Positions 43,201 through 50,806 of a DNA stretch of 63,870 bases are shown here, in pieces. Within the stretch, counting starts at the first letter, position 1. The number at the start of each line of letters is the position of its first letter. The notes beneath the pieces are model-generated. The model was not told where the DNA came from, did no database searches, and saw nothing but the letters and a program-made list of their open reading frames with translations. The position numbers and the translations under genes are program-made. The DNA comes from Streptomyces carminius (GTDB lineage Bacteria; Actinomycetota; Actinomycetes; Streptomycetales; Streptomycetaceae): NCBI RefSeq assembly GCF_002794255.1, contig NZ_PGGW01000018.1, forward strand, positions 2,501 through 66,370, read 5' to 3'.

Positions 43201-43833
43201 TTACGCAACGCCTGTCTCCTCTCCATGACTCGTTCGAGCCCGGTTGAGGACATCGTCCGGGTCACGTCCTTGCTTTGCCAGCCAGTGAAGAAGATCAGTG
43301 ATGAGATCTGTCGCCGATCCTTCAAGCGCCGCGAGACTGCGCACACCGACCGGTGTCAACCGGCCGGCAAGGCAGCCGTAGGTCTCCAGAGCGCTCACCG
43401 CTCGCCGGAGCCGTAGACACTCCTCGCCCGTTCCCAGCAGGAACTCGCACCACACAGCCTTACCGGAAGCAGTGAGGAGCGTCCCCCAGCCGGCGGTCAC
43501 CGCCGCGAGCAGACGCAGACCGCGGCCGCTCTCGTCGCGGTCTGCGGGATGGCGCAGCGTGGGGACCGCATAGCACTCGTCGTGGACCTCGAGCCGGAGC
43601 CGACCGTCGCCCATCATCAGGACGAGCGACGCAGTGGCTCCCTCTCCCACGTGTCTGTAGACGTTGGCGGCGAGTTCACCCGTGACCAGTTCCGCATCGT
43701 TCAACAAGTCGGTCAATCCCCAGAGCCCCAACTGCTCCCTGACCGCCGACCGCAGCCTGCCCAGTTCCTCGGGGACCGCCCTGAAAGGCAGTACCGAGCG
43801 CAACCGGGGCTCCCTGATGCCGTATGCGTCCAT
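43201..43833 (-). CDS. ATP-binding protein, anti-sigma-type HATPase
   Basis: A 210-residue protein with an HATPase_c_2 domain (about 15-135): LVTGELAANVYRHV (N-box near 50), LRLEVHDE (D-box near 85) and ESGRGLRLLAAV (G-box near 103). Such Streptomyces proteins resemble RsbW/SpoIIAB anti-sigma kinases. The C-terminal 70 residues are unassigned. ATG 43833 is preferred because GGGGAG lies eight bases upstream. It is divergent from a DUF5753 regulator, the arrangement of whiJ/abaA-like loci. Its promoter region resembles that of the HATPase gene at 45403-45990. Confidence 0.85.
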   Translation of the reverse strand: MDAYGIREPRLRSVLPFRAVPEELGRLRSAVREQLGLWGLTDLLNDAELVTGELAANVYRHVGEGATASLVLMMGDGRLRLEVHDECYAVPTLRHPADRDESGRGLRLLAAVTAGWGTLLTASGKAVWCEFLLGTGEECLRLRRAVSALETYGCLAGRLTPVGVRSLAALEGSATDLITDLLHWLAKQGRDPDDVLNRARTSHGEETGVA

Positions 43834-43890
43834 CGGAACGCACTCCCCTCTTGTCACCTCAGCCTGCGCCTGCCGCTCCCTGCGACTCCG

Positions 43891-43950
43891 CTGAGTGACT
43901 GACTGATTGCGAGTATGGCATGGGATATCTCTTCGTGTAACTTCTCACAG
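43891..43950 (-). promoter_or_regulatory. Probable promoter of the 43.8-kb HATPase gene
   Basis: On the minus strand, TTACAC and CATACT are separated by 17 bases, a good -35/-10 pair. The -10 surroundings (TCCCATGCCATACTCGC, later TCACTCAG) recur upstream of the second HATPase gene at 46051-46086 as TCCCGTGTCATACTCAC and TCACTCAG. Confidence 0.6.
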
Positions 43951-44048
43951 AACTCGATCGAGTGATTCCACGGAGCGTCGGCTTAGACCGCTCATAGCCT
44001 GGGTGACCGCGCGCGGGCAGTCGCCCGCAGATCAGGAAGGGTGCCGTT

Positions 44049-44894
44049 ATGCCGTCGAGGGTCACGACCCGACGCCGCCAACTCGGCGTGATGATGCGGA
44101 AGTTCCGCGCCCAGTCGGGGATGACGCTTGAGGAGGCGGGTCGGCTCGTCGGAGTCTCGAAGGCCACCGTCAGCCGGTACGAGACGCAGGAGGGGCCGGT
44201 GCGGTGGCTCGTCGTGGACGCTCTCTGCCGGCACTACGGAGTGACGGATGCCGAGCGGGAGGCAGCCGTCAGACTCGCCAAAGACGCCAAGCGGCAAGGC
44301 TGGTGGGACCCGATCGCGGACAAGCTCCCCGAGACCATGAACCTGCTGCTCACCCTTGAGGACGAGGCGGTACGCGAGGACCACTTCGCCTGCCTGTACG
44401 TCCCCGGCCTTCTGCAGACCCGCAGATACACGGAAGCCGTGCAGCACGCTTCCGAAATGCGGCTCACGGAAGAGGAGATCGAGCGGCTCGTCGACCTGCG
44501 CATGAGGCGGCAGGAAATTCTCACCCGGGACCGGCCGCCTCATCTGTGGGCCGTGCTCGACGAGTCGGTCGTCCGGAGGGTCGTGGGATCACCGGAGGTG
44601 ATGCGCGAGCAGCTCGGGCATCTGCTGGAAGTGGGCAAGTCTCCCAACATCACTCTTCAGGTGCTCCCCTTCGCCAAGGGAGCGCACTCCGCCGCCCTGG
44701 GCAGCTTCGTGATCATCGGTGGCGCCGAGCCCTCGCTGGATGTCGTGTACGTGGACATCCATGTGGGATCGATCTTCCTGGAGAAGGAGGAGGAGTTGGA
44801 CCGGTACCGGCTTGCGTTCGACTACCTTCGCGCTCAAGCGTTGGACATGGCGGCCTCTGCCGACCTGATCGAACGCGTCCGTGAGGAGATGTGA
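44049..44894 (+). CDS. XRE family regulator with DUF5753 domain (WhiJ-like)
   Basis: A 281-residue regulator. The HTH (about 8-60) includes FRAQSGMTLEEAGRLVGVSK and TVSRYETQEG. DUF5753 follows (about 95-275), with YVPGLLQTRRYTEAV, RPPHLWAVLDESV, and VLPFAKGAHSAALGSFVII, ending EELDRYRLAFDYLRAQAL. These proteins pair with DUF397 proteins and control development-related genes in Streptomyces. ATG 44049 begins the operon. Its stop TGA overlaps the next gene's ATG (TGATG). Confidence 0.93.
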   Translation: MPSRVTTRRRQLGVMMRKFRAQSGMTLEEAGRLVGVSKATVSRYETQEGPVRWLVVDALCRHYGVTDAEREAAVRLAKDAKRQGWWDPIADKLPETMNLLLTLEDEAVREDHFACLYVPGLLQTRRYTEAVQHASEMRLTEEEIERLVDLRMRRQEILTRDRPPHLWAVLDESVVRRVVGSPEVMREQLGHLLEVGKSPNITLQVLPFAKGAHSAALGSFVIIGGAEPSLDVVYVDIHVGSIFLEKEEELDRYRLAFDYLRAQALDMAASADLIERVREEM

Positions 44895-45106
44895 TGCGCC
44901 CAGCCATACCGGGGATCCCGGAGGCCTCCTGGTTCAAGTCCTCGTACAGCGGCGCGGGAGCGACGGAATGCGTCGAGACCGCGCTCATCCGGGACGGCGT
45001 GGCCGTGCGGGACAGCAAGGAGCCGGGTAGAGGGCTGGTGACGTTCACGGCAGATGCATGGCAGGCGTTCGCCGGTGACATACGAGCGGGAGCGGAGGAG
45101 ACGTGA
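44894..45106 (+). CDS. DUF397 small protein (first copy)
   Basis: A 70-residue DUF397 protein with the family core WFKSSYSGAGATECVETA and VAVRDSKEPG, then FTADAWQAF. DUF397 proteins (BldB-related) act with DUF5753 regulators, probably as antagonists. ATG 44894 shares its A with the upstream TGA; GTG 44891 is an alternative. Translationally coupled to both neighbours. Confidence 0.92.
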   Translation: MRPAIPGIPEASWFKSSYSGAGATECVETALIRDGVAVRDSKEPGRGLVTFTADAWQAFAGDIRAGAEET

Positions 45107-45312
45107 TGCGGCAGCCGAAGACCAATGACGTCCACTGGTTCAAGTCCTCCCACAGTGGTGGGCAGGGGCTGGAATGCGTGGAGGCGGCGTTCCTCGGGGC
45201 CGGGCGGACCGGGATACGGGACAGCAAGGAGCACGGCGGGCCGGTGCTGACGTTCGGCGCCGGGGCGTGGGGCGCCTTCCTCGGTGCGGTGAAGGAGCCC
45301 GACGGACGCTGA
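45106..45312 (+). CDS. DUF397 small protein (second copy)
   Basis: A 68-residue DUF397 protein with WFKSSHSGGQGLECVEAAFL, TGIRDSKEHGG and a C-terminal FGAGAWGAF. It is a clear paralogue of the preceding gene, probably from tandem duplication. ATG 45106 overlaps the preceding stop (TGATG). The operon ends here with a strong hairpin. Confidence 0.92.
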   Translation: MRQPKTNDVHWFKSSHSGGQGLECVEAAFLGAGRTGIRDSKEHGGPVLTFGAGAWGAFLGAVKEPDGR

Positions 45313-45329
45313 GGCGCTGAGGCGGTACG

Positions 45330-45367
45330 CCGGTGGCCGCGCCCCCGTCGTGGGGCGCGGCCACCGG
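45330..45367. terminator. Hairpin, probable bidirectional terminator
   Basis: Perfect 16-bp stem, six-base loop, between the convergent DUF397 operon and the second HATPase gene. Confidence 0.8.
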
Positions 45368-45402
45368 TGCGGGCGCGGGCGGGGAGCGCGGGCGGGGGAG
45401 CC

Positions 45403-45990
45403 TCAGTGCGTGGGGAACTTCGCCGTCCGGCGGCGGACGCGCGGGCGGTGGAGCCGGCCGGTGCGGGCGTCGGTGAGGCCGAGGGCCAGGGCGAGCCGTA
45501 TGCGCAGGCTCCGCCGGGGCCGGGCGCGGCCGGCGGCCGGGTGCGGGGACGCCTCGCCGTGGGGCCGTTGGGCGGGGTGGTCCTGCGGGGCGTTCGCCAG
45601 CTCGCACCACACCACCTTGGCGTCCTCGCGCAGGACGAGCCCCCAGCGGTCCGCCAGGGCGTCCAGCAGCACCAGCCCGCGCCCCGACTCCCTTTCGGCG
45701 GACTCACCGGGGAAGGCGGGCAGCGCCCGTACGCCCGGGTCGGTCAGTTCGACGCGGAGCCGCCGCCGGCTCGCCGAGACCGCCAGGGTGACCGGTGTGC
45801 CGGTGCCGATGTGCCGGATGACGTTGGCGACGAGTTCGCTCACGCACAACTGGGCCGCGTCGACGTGTTCGGGGAAGCCCCAGAGCGTCAGCTGCTTCCG
45901 GAGGGCGCGGCGGAGTTCGGCCACCCGCTGCGGCTCTGCCGGAAAGGAAAGCTCCCACCGTTTCCTGACCAGACAGTGCCTGAGGCGCAT
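45403..45990 (-). CDS. ATP-binding protein, anti-sigma-type HATPase
   Basis: A 195-residue HATPase_c_2 protein: LCVSELVANVIRHIGTG (N-box near 50), LRVELTDPG near 80 and ESGRGLVLLDALADRWG near 105. The last 60 residues are basic and low-complexity. Probably an RsbW-like kinase/anti-sigma factor. It is convergent with the DUF397 operon, and resembles the HATPase protein at 43201-43833 in domain and promoter region, so the DUF5753/DUF397 operon is bracketed by two such genes. Confidence 0.85.
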   Translation of the reverse strand: MRLRHCLVRKRWELSFPAEPQRVAELRRALRKQLTLWGFPEHVDAAQLCVSELVANVIRHIGTGTPVTLAVSASRRRLRVELTDPGVRALPAFPGESAERESGRGLVLLDALADRWGLVLREDAKVVWCELANAPQDHPAQRPHGEASPHPAAGRARPRRSLRIRLALALGLTDARTGRLHRPRVRRRTAKFPTH

Positions 45991-46050
45991 GCATGCCGTC
46001 CCTTCGAGCCCGGGCGAGGACCCACCGGTGAGAGTGACCGATCAGGTGCG

Positions 46051-46086
46051 CTGAGTGATAACGCAGCGTGAGTATGACACGGGACA
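46051..46086 (-). promoter_or_regulatory. Promoter-like element shared with the other HATPase gene
   Basis: Minus strand reads TCCCGTGTCATACTCAC then TCACTCAG, matching the element at 43891-43926 with one base difference in spacing. CATACT would be the -10 hexamer. Confidence 0.5.
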
Positions 46087-46276
46087 CACTGTCATGAGCT
46101 GCTTGAATATGGAACCTTCACAAACCTTCCTACCCAGGACGCCTTCTGTTAAGAAGTTCCTGACCTGGGGGAATCGGTAGAACGTTCGGTACGGGGTGGG
46201 GAGTTGGGGAAATGCCCGCCCGGGGTGGGGGAATTCACGGCGGCCGGGGGGTGCGCTCTCTGTTAGACAGGGGGTT

Positions 46277-46765
46277 ATGAGCCTCTACGACATTCCCCTG
46301 CGCACCCTCTCCGGCGAGCCCACCTCCCTCGCCGAGTACCGCGGCAAGGTCCTGCTGATCGTCAACGTCGCCTCCCGCTGCGGGCTGACCCCGCAGTACG
46401 AGGGCCTGGAGCGGCTGCAGAAGCAGTACGCCGACCGCGGCTTCACCGTGCTGGGCGTGCCCTGCAACCAGTTCGCGGGCCAGGAGCCCGGCACCGCCGA
46501 GGAGATCGGCACCTTCTGCTCCGCCACCTACGGCGTCACCTTCCCGCTGCTGGAGAAGGCCGAGGTCAACGGGGACGGCCGGCACCCCCTCTACGCCGAG
46601 CTGACCGAGCTGGCCGACGCCGGGGGGCAGGCCGGGGACGTCCAGTGGAACTTCGAGAAGTTCCTGGTCGCGGCGGACGGTACGCCCGTCGCCCGGTTCC
46701 GGCCCCGCACCGACCCGGAGGCGGCGGAGGTCACCGCCGCGATCGAGGAGCAGCTGCCCGCCTGA
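46277..46765 (+). CDS. Glutathione peroxidase family protein
   Basis: A 162-residue thiol peroxidase of the GPx family. The peroxidatic Cys35 is in VASRCGLTPQY; the family motifs GVPCNQFAGQEPG (about 69-81) and VQWNFEKFLV (about 126-135, Gln/Trp/Asn partners) complete the active site. It uses Cys rather than selenocysteine; as actinomycetes lack glutathione, thioredoxin is the likely reductant. ATG 46277 is preceded by GGGGG, and family homology starts there. Followed by a hairpin terminator. Confidence 0.93.
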   Translation: MSLYDIPLRTLSGEPTSLAEYRGKVLLIVNVASRCGLTPQYEGLERLQKQYADRGFTVLGVPCNQFAGQEPGTAEEIGTFCSATYGVTFPLLEKAEVNGDGRHPLYAELTELADAGGQAGDVQWNFEKFLVAADGTPVARFRPRTDPEAAEVTAAIEEQLPA

Positions 46766-46781
46766 GGAGCCGCGGACGCGG

Positions 46782-46818
46782 GCGCGGCGCCCCGGACCGG
46801 TGGTCCGGGGCGCCGCGC
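46782..46818. terminator. Hairpin terminator between convergent genes
   Basis: Perfect 17-bp stem with GGT loop between the GPx gene and the convergent epoxide-hydrolase-like gene. A run of GCCGC repeats follows. Confidence 0.75.
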
Positions 46819-46849
46819 CGCGCCGCGCCGCGCCGGCGCGGGGTACGGC

Positions 46850-48040
46850 TCACCCCCGCAGTCCGGCGAAGAACGCGCGCAGATCGGCGGTGAGCAGTTC
46901 GGGCTGCTCCATCGCCGGGAAGTGGCCGCCCCGCTCGAAGCTCGACCAGTGCGCGGTGACGCCGTCCGGATCGACCAGGGGACGCACCGCCGGGTCGGCC
47001 GCGAACTCCGCGACACCGAGCGGCACACCGGCGGTGGCCGGGTTGCCGGGTCCGGGCGGCACCGCGGCCAGGCCCGCCAGCTCGCGGCGGGACTCGCAGG
47101 TGAAGTGGGCGGTGGAGGCGCCCAGGGCGCCGAGCCAGTAGAGCGTCACCTTCGTCAGGAGCTGGTCGCGGTCGACGGCGTCCTCGGGGAGTTCGGCGGC
47201 CGGGTCGGTCCACTCGTGGAACTTCTCCACGATCCAGGCGAGCTGCGCGACCGGGGAGTCGGCCAGCCCGTAGCCGAGGGTCTGCGGGCGGGTGGACTGG
47301 AGCTGGTACGAGCCCATGCCGTCCACCCCGAAGGCCGGGCCGGGGCGGACGCCGACCGTTCCCCCGGCGGAGAGCACCCCCAGCATGTCGTCGCTCCCGG
47401 CGAGCGCGAGGTGGACGCCGGCCAGGCGTTCGGGGACGGTGCGGCGCAGGGTGTCGGCGACGCCGCTGCCGACGTCGAAGGCGTGGACGCCGTACCGGTC
47501 GTGGCCCAGGCGGCGCATCAGCCCGTCGAAGGCGGCGGCGGTGCGGTGCACGCCCCAGCCCGGCCCGGACAGCGGCGTGGAGAAGCCGAAGCCGGGCATG
47601 GACGGGGCGACGAGGTGGAAGGCGTCGGCCGGGTCGCCGCCGTGGGCGCGGGGGTCGGCCAGCGCGTCGGCGATCAGCAGGAAGTCCACCGGGGAACCGG
47701 GCCAGCCGTGGCACAGCAGCAGCGGCAGGGCGCCGGGCTCGGGCGAGCGGCGGTGGAGGAAGTGGAAGGTCTGCCCGTCGATGTCGGTGGTGAACTGCGG
47801 GACGGCGTTCAGCTCTGCCTCCCGGGCCCGCCAGTCGTAGCCGGTGCGCCAGTACTCGGCCAGCTCCCGCAGGTACGGCAGGGGCACGCCGCGGCCCCAG
47901 CCGGGCTCGGGGGAGTCGGCAGGCCAGCGGGTGCGGGCCAGCCGCCCACGCAGGTCGGCCAGTTCGGCGTCGGGGATCTCGACGCGGAACGGGCGGAGGG
48001 AAGGGGGGTCGGTGGTTGCGGCTGTCCTGTTCGCTGCCAT
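46850..48040 (-). CDS. Epoxide hydrolase-like alpha/beta hydrolase
   Basis: A 396-residue protein of the microsomal-type epoxide hydrolase family. The N-terminal EHN domain (about 15-120) has FRVEIPDAELADLRGRLART and RWPADSPEPGWGRG. The oxyanion region LLLCHGWPGSPVDF is near 120, and the nucleophile Asp lies in HAFDVGSGVADTL near 195. C-terminal catalytic His is in FERGGHFPAMEQPELL near 375. Active on epoxides is family inference; the physiological substrate is unknown. ATG 48040 is chosen by homology (residues before it are low-complexity). Confidence 0.88.
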   Translation of the reverse strand: MAANRTAATTDPPSLRPFRVEIPDAELADLRGRLARTRWPADSPEPGWGRGVPLPYLRELAEYWRTGYDWRAREAELNAVPQFTTDIDGQTFHFLHRRSPEPGALPLLLCHGWPGSPVDFLLIADALADPRAHGGDPADAFHLVAPSMPGFGFSTPLSGPGWGVHRTAAAFDGLMRRLGHDRYGVHAFDVGSGVADTLRRTVPERLAGVHLALAGSDDMLGVLSAGGTVGVRPGPAFGVDGMGSYQLQSTRPQTLGYGLADSPVAQLAWIVEKFHEWTDPAAELPEDAVDRDQLLTKVTLYWLGALGASTAHFTCESRRELAGLAAVPPGPGNPATAGVPLGVAEFAADPAVRPLVDPDGVTAHWSSFERGGHFPAMEQPELLTADLRAFFAGLRG

Positions 48041-48178
48041 GTCCGGCACGCTACGGAGCCTTGCGGAAAGGTTCTGTCCTCGTTGGCCGATCAACCTGCT
48101 TGACCTCAAGCGTACTTGAGGCGTGAGGGTGGGCGCGTACGGACGAGGACCACCGCTTCAGCGAGGAGGCATCCCGCC

Positions 48179-48925
48179 ATGCCCGGAACCAGGCCGCTCA
48201 CCCACCCCGACCCCGCCCGCCCCGGTGTCGGCGCCCCGTTCTTCAGCTTCTGGGACGTGGGCACGCCCGAGCGGCAGCGCGCCGCCGTCGCGGCGATCGA
48301 GGCCGTCTGGACGGGGCGGCCCTGGCCGCTGCCGGGGCTGCTGTCGTACAGCGTGTACGCCGGGACCGACGGCCGGACGCTGCTGCACTACTCCCAGTGG
48401 GCCGACGAGCGGGCGTACGAGGACTTCGTGCGCGACCGGCGCGCGCACCGCAACGACGAGATCGACCGCGCGGTGCCGGGCATCGAGCGGCTCGACCTGG
48501 TCCGCACCCGGTACTACCGCGGCTTCGGGACGGCCGGGGACGCGGACGGGAGCGGGCACGGGCACGGGGAACGGCCCGAGCCGGGCTGCGTGGTGATCGT
48601 GGACGTGACGTTCGACGGTCCCGACGAGGCGCGGCAGCGGGCCTGGGTGGACGCCGTCGGCGAGGCACTGGCCACCGATCCCGCCCCGCCGGCCGGCGGC
48701 ATCTCCGGGCACTTCCACCTCTCCACCGACGGCACCCGCGTCGTCAACTACGCGGAGTGGGTCAGCGAGCGGGCCCACCTCGACGCCCTGGCGGCGGCGG
48801 GCGAGGGGGTCGGCTCGCCCACCCCGCAGTGGCACCGGGTCCGGAACTTCCCCGGACTGGTGCGCAGCGACGTACGGCGCTACCGGCTCGCGTTCACCGC
48901 CGAACGGCCCGCGGGCCGGGAATGA
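48179..48925 (+). CDS. Antibiotic biosynthesis monooxygenase (ABM)-like protein
   Basis: A 248-residue protein apparently built of two ABM-type ferredoxin-like halves: first FFSFWDVGTPERQRAA...LLHYSQWADERAYEDFV, second CVVIVDVTFDGPDEARQRAW...VVNYAEWVSERAHLDAL. The repeated Y-x-x-W-x-x-x-x-A pattern supports duplication. Cofactor-free oxygenases of this fold act on polyketide quinols, but many members are uncharacterised. ATG 48179 has GAGGAGG 10 bases upstream. Divergent from the epoxide-hydrolase-like gene. Confidence 0.82.
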   Translation: MPGTRPLTHPDPARPGVGAPFFSFWDVGTPERQRAAVAAIEAVWTGRPWPLPGLLSYSVYAGTDGRTLLHYSQWADERAYEDFVRDRRAHRNDEIDRAVPGIERLDLVRTRYYRGFGTAGDADGSGHGHGERPEPGCVVIVDVTFDGPDEARQRAWVDAVGEALATDPAPPAGGISGHFHLSTDGTRVVNYAEWVSERAHLDALAAAGEGVGSPTPQWHRVRNFPGLVRSDVRRYRLAFTAERPAGRE

Positions 48926-49252
48926 CCGGGGCGCCGGGGCTGTTGGGACGGGTGTGACAGCAGGGACGGCCGTGGCAGGGCGGGGGCGCGGACCGGCGGG
49001 CCGCGGCGCGGGGAGGACCGACGGCCCTGGTGTCGGGGGGTGGATCACCAGGGCCGCCGGGGCAGGTGGGCAGGTGCGGTGCCCGTACGCCGCCGCCTCG
49101 TCCCCTCCTGGGCCGGCCGACGTGCACACCGGCGGTGTGCGAGGCGGCGGCGCTGGTGGTGGGGGGTGGTCGAAAAGGAGGGGAGGAGGAGGGGAAGGAG
49201 CGGAAGGACCCGCGCCGGGTCCGGAACGGTTGCGGTTCCGGAACCGGTCGGC
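48926..49252. other. Intergenic region between ABM-like and M23 genes
   Basis: 327 bases without a convincing gene between two convergent genes. It contains an 11-bp-stem hairpin at 49022-49056 (13-base loop), a possible terminator, and a purine-rich stretch at 49160-49215. Confidence 0.45.
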
Positions 49253-50311
49253 TCAGATCTTGAGGCCCTTGCCGCGCAGCCAGGTCAGCGGGTCGATCGG
49301 GTCGCCGCCGCCGGGACGGACCTCCAGGTGGAGGTGCGGGCCGGAGGAGTTGCCGGTGGAGCCGACGCGGCCGATCACGTCGCCGGTGGTCACCTTGCCG
49401 CTGGTCTTGGTCATCGAGGACAGGTGGCAGTACCAGATCTCGGTGCCGTCGTCGAGCCGGAGGATGATGCGGTAGCCGTAGGAGCCGGCCCAGCCCGCCT
49501 CGACGATCTCGCCGGTGTGCACCGCCTTGACCGGGGTGCCGGACGGGGCGGCCATGTCCAGGCCGGTGTGGTTGTTCGCCCACATCGAGCCGGAGGCGCC
49601 GAACTGGGAGGAGAGCTGGAACGAGGAGAGCGGGAGGGTGTGGCTGGCGGCGAGCTTGGCCAGGCGCTCGGCCTCGGCCTTGCGCTTGGCCTCCTCGGCG
49701 GCCTTGCGCTTCGCCTCGGCCTCGGCCTCGGCGGCCTCCTCGGCGGCGGTGGCCGCGGCCTGGTCGGCGGCGGCCTGGAGGGCGACCTGGGTGGCGCCCG
49801 TCTGCTGCTGGTCGACCTGCTGGAGGATGCGGGCCCGGAGCGCCTCGCCGGCGTCCGTCGTCAGGCTCGCGGTGGTGACGACCGGCGCGTCCTGGTCGGC
49901 GTCCCTGGTGCCCAGCGGCGAAGCCTGGTCGAGGTCGAGGGGGTTGGCGGTGCTCTCCTCGGAGACCGGGACGGTGTCGGTGCCGGTGTCGTCACCGTCT
50001 ATCAGCGCGCCGACGCCGGGAACGGAGTCCAGGTCCAGGTCGGGCATGGCGATGGCGGCCGGGGACTTCACCTTGGCCGTGGCCATGCCGCCCGCGCCGA
50101 CCGCCGCGATCATGCCGACGCCGAGGACCGCGCCACTGCGCGCCATGCCGTTGCGCTGCTTGACGACACGGTGCCGGCCGCGGACCGGGCGGACCGACTC
50201 CTCGGTGGGGTTCCACACCCGCCGCTCCTCGTCGCCGTCCGGGCCGAACGGGGTGAAGGTGCCGCTGTGCGGGTCGTACGAGACCTCGGGGGCCGGGCTG
50301 CTGGACGCCAC
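49253..50311 (-). CDS. M23 family metallopeptidase (LytM-type)
   Basis: A 352-residue cell-wall peptidase. After a disordered cytoplasmic N-terminus, one transmembrane helix (about 55-77) anchors it; a coiled coil of Ala/Glu/Lys heptads spans about 160-215. The LytM domain has NNHTGLDMAAPSG (about 246-258, zinc ligands His/Asp), WYCHLSSM and GPHLHLEVRPGG (near 327, HxH). It cleaves peptidoglycan cross-bridges or activates amidases. GTG 50311 is chosen because AAGGAG stands nine bases upstream, after a ydaO-type riboswitch; a start at 50395 would lie inside the aptamer. Expression is therefore probably under c-di-AMP control. Confidence 0.9.
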   Translation of the reverse strand: MASSSPAPEVSYDPHSGTFTPFGPDGDEERRVWNPTEESVRPVRGRHRVVKQRNGMARSGAVLGVGMIAAVGAGGMATAKVKSPAAIAMPDLDLDSVPGVGALIDGDDTGTDTVPVSEESTANPLDLDQASPLGTRDADQDAPVVTTASLTTDAGEALRARILQQVDQQQTGATQVALQAAADQAAATAAEEAAEAEAEAKRKAAEEAKRKAEAERLAKLAASHTLPLSSFQLSSQFGASGSMWANNHTGLDMAAPSGTPVKAVHTGEIVEAGWAGSYGYRIILRLDDGTEIWYCHLSSMTKTSGKVTTGDVIGRVGSTGNSSGPHLHLEVRPGGGDPIDPLTWLRGKGLKI

Positions 50312-50337
50312 GGAGGCGCTCTCCTTTCCTTCCTTCT

Positions 50338-50505
50338 CGCCTACCGGGTTAGCTGACGGGTTCGGAGCAGGAAGGTCTCCTACGGGCTCGCACATGCGGA
50401 TGCACGTGCACGCGCTTGCCCGATTCACCCCAATAAGTGGTTCCCCGGTTCCCTGGGCGCGGGCTCCGCGGTGGCGGAGTCGCACGGTCAGGATTCGGCG
50501 ACGGC
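50338..50505 (-). promoter_or_regulatory. ydaO/yuaA-type (c-di-AMP) riboswitch
   Basis: Minus-strand leader of the M23 gene carries the conserved aptamer blocks in order: GCCGAATCCTG, GGGGAACC, TTGGGGTGAATC, GTAGGAGACCTTCCTGCTCC, GAACCCGTCAGCTAACCCGG and terminal GTAGGCG. These match the ydaO consensus found upstream of Streptomyces cell-wall hydrolase genes. It ends about 27 bases before the start codon. In this family c-di-AMP binding lowers expression. Confidence 0.93.
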
Positions 50506-50806
50506 GCACGGTGCCGCCTCTTTCGACGGCAGTGACGACCGCGCTGCGTTATCGAACGTTAATAGAGGGGCAGCCGGGATTCCAAGTCCCTCCTTCACAT
50601 GGTGAGTAATTTCGACAGGGATTTAACGGGGCATCTCCCGCCCAAATCGGGCGAGTTGCCACCCCCTGCGGATCGAAGAGACGTAAGTCACTCGCCTGAG
50701 GGTCGGTCAGATGGTACGGATGTGTGCACGACGGGGATACGCAGCGTGACCGTCGGCGCCGCGACCGATGGCACCGAGGGTCACCGGGTTCACGTGATTC
50801 ACGGGG
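50506..50806. other. Intergenic region holding the riboswitch promoter
   Basis: 301 bases without a convincing gene. An AT-rich minus-strand segment (about 50545-50572, ATTAACGTTCGATAACG) is the likely promoter area of the riboswitch-M23 transcript. The rest may hold the 3' end of the SpoIIE-type transcript. Confidence 0.45.
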
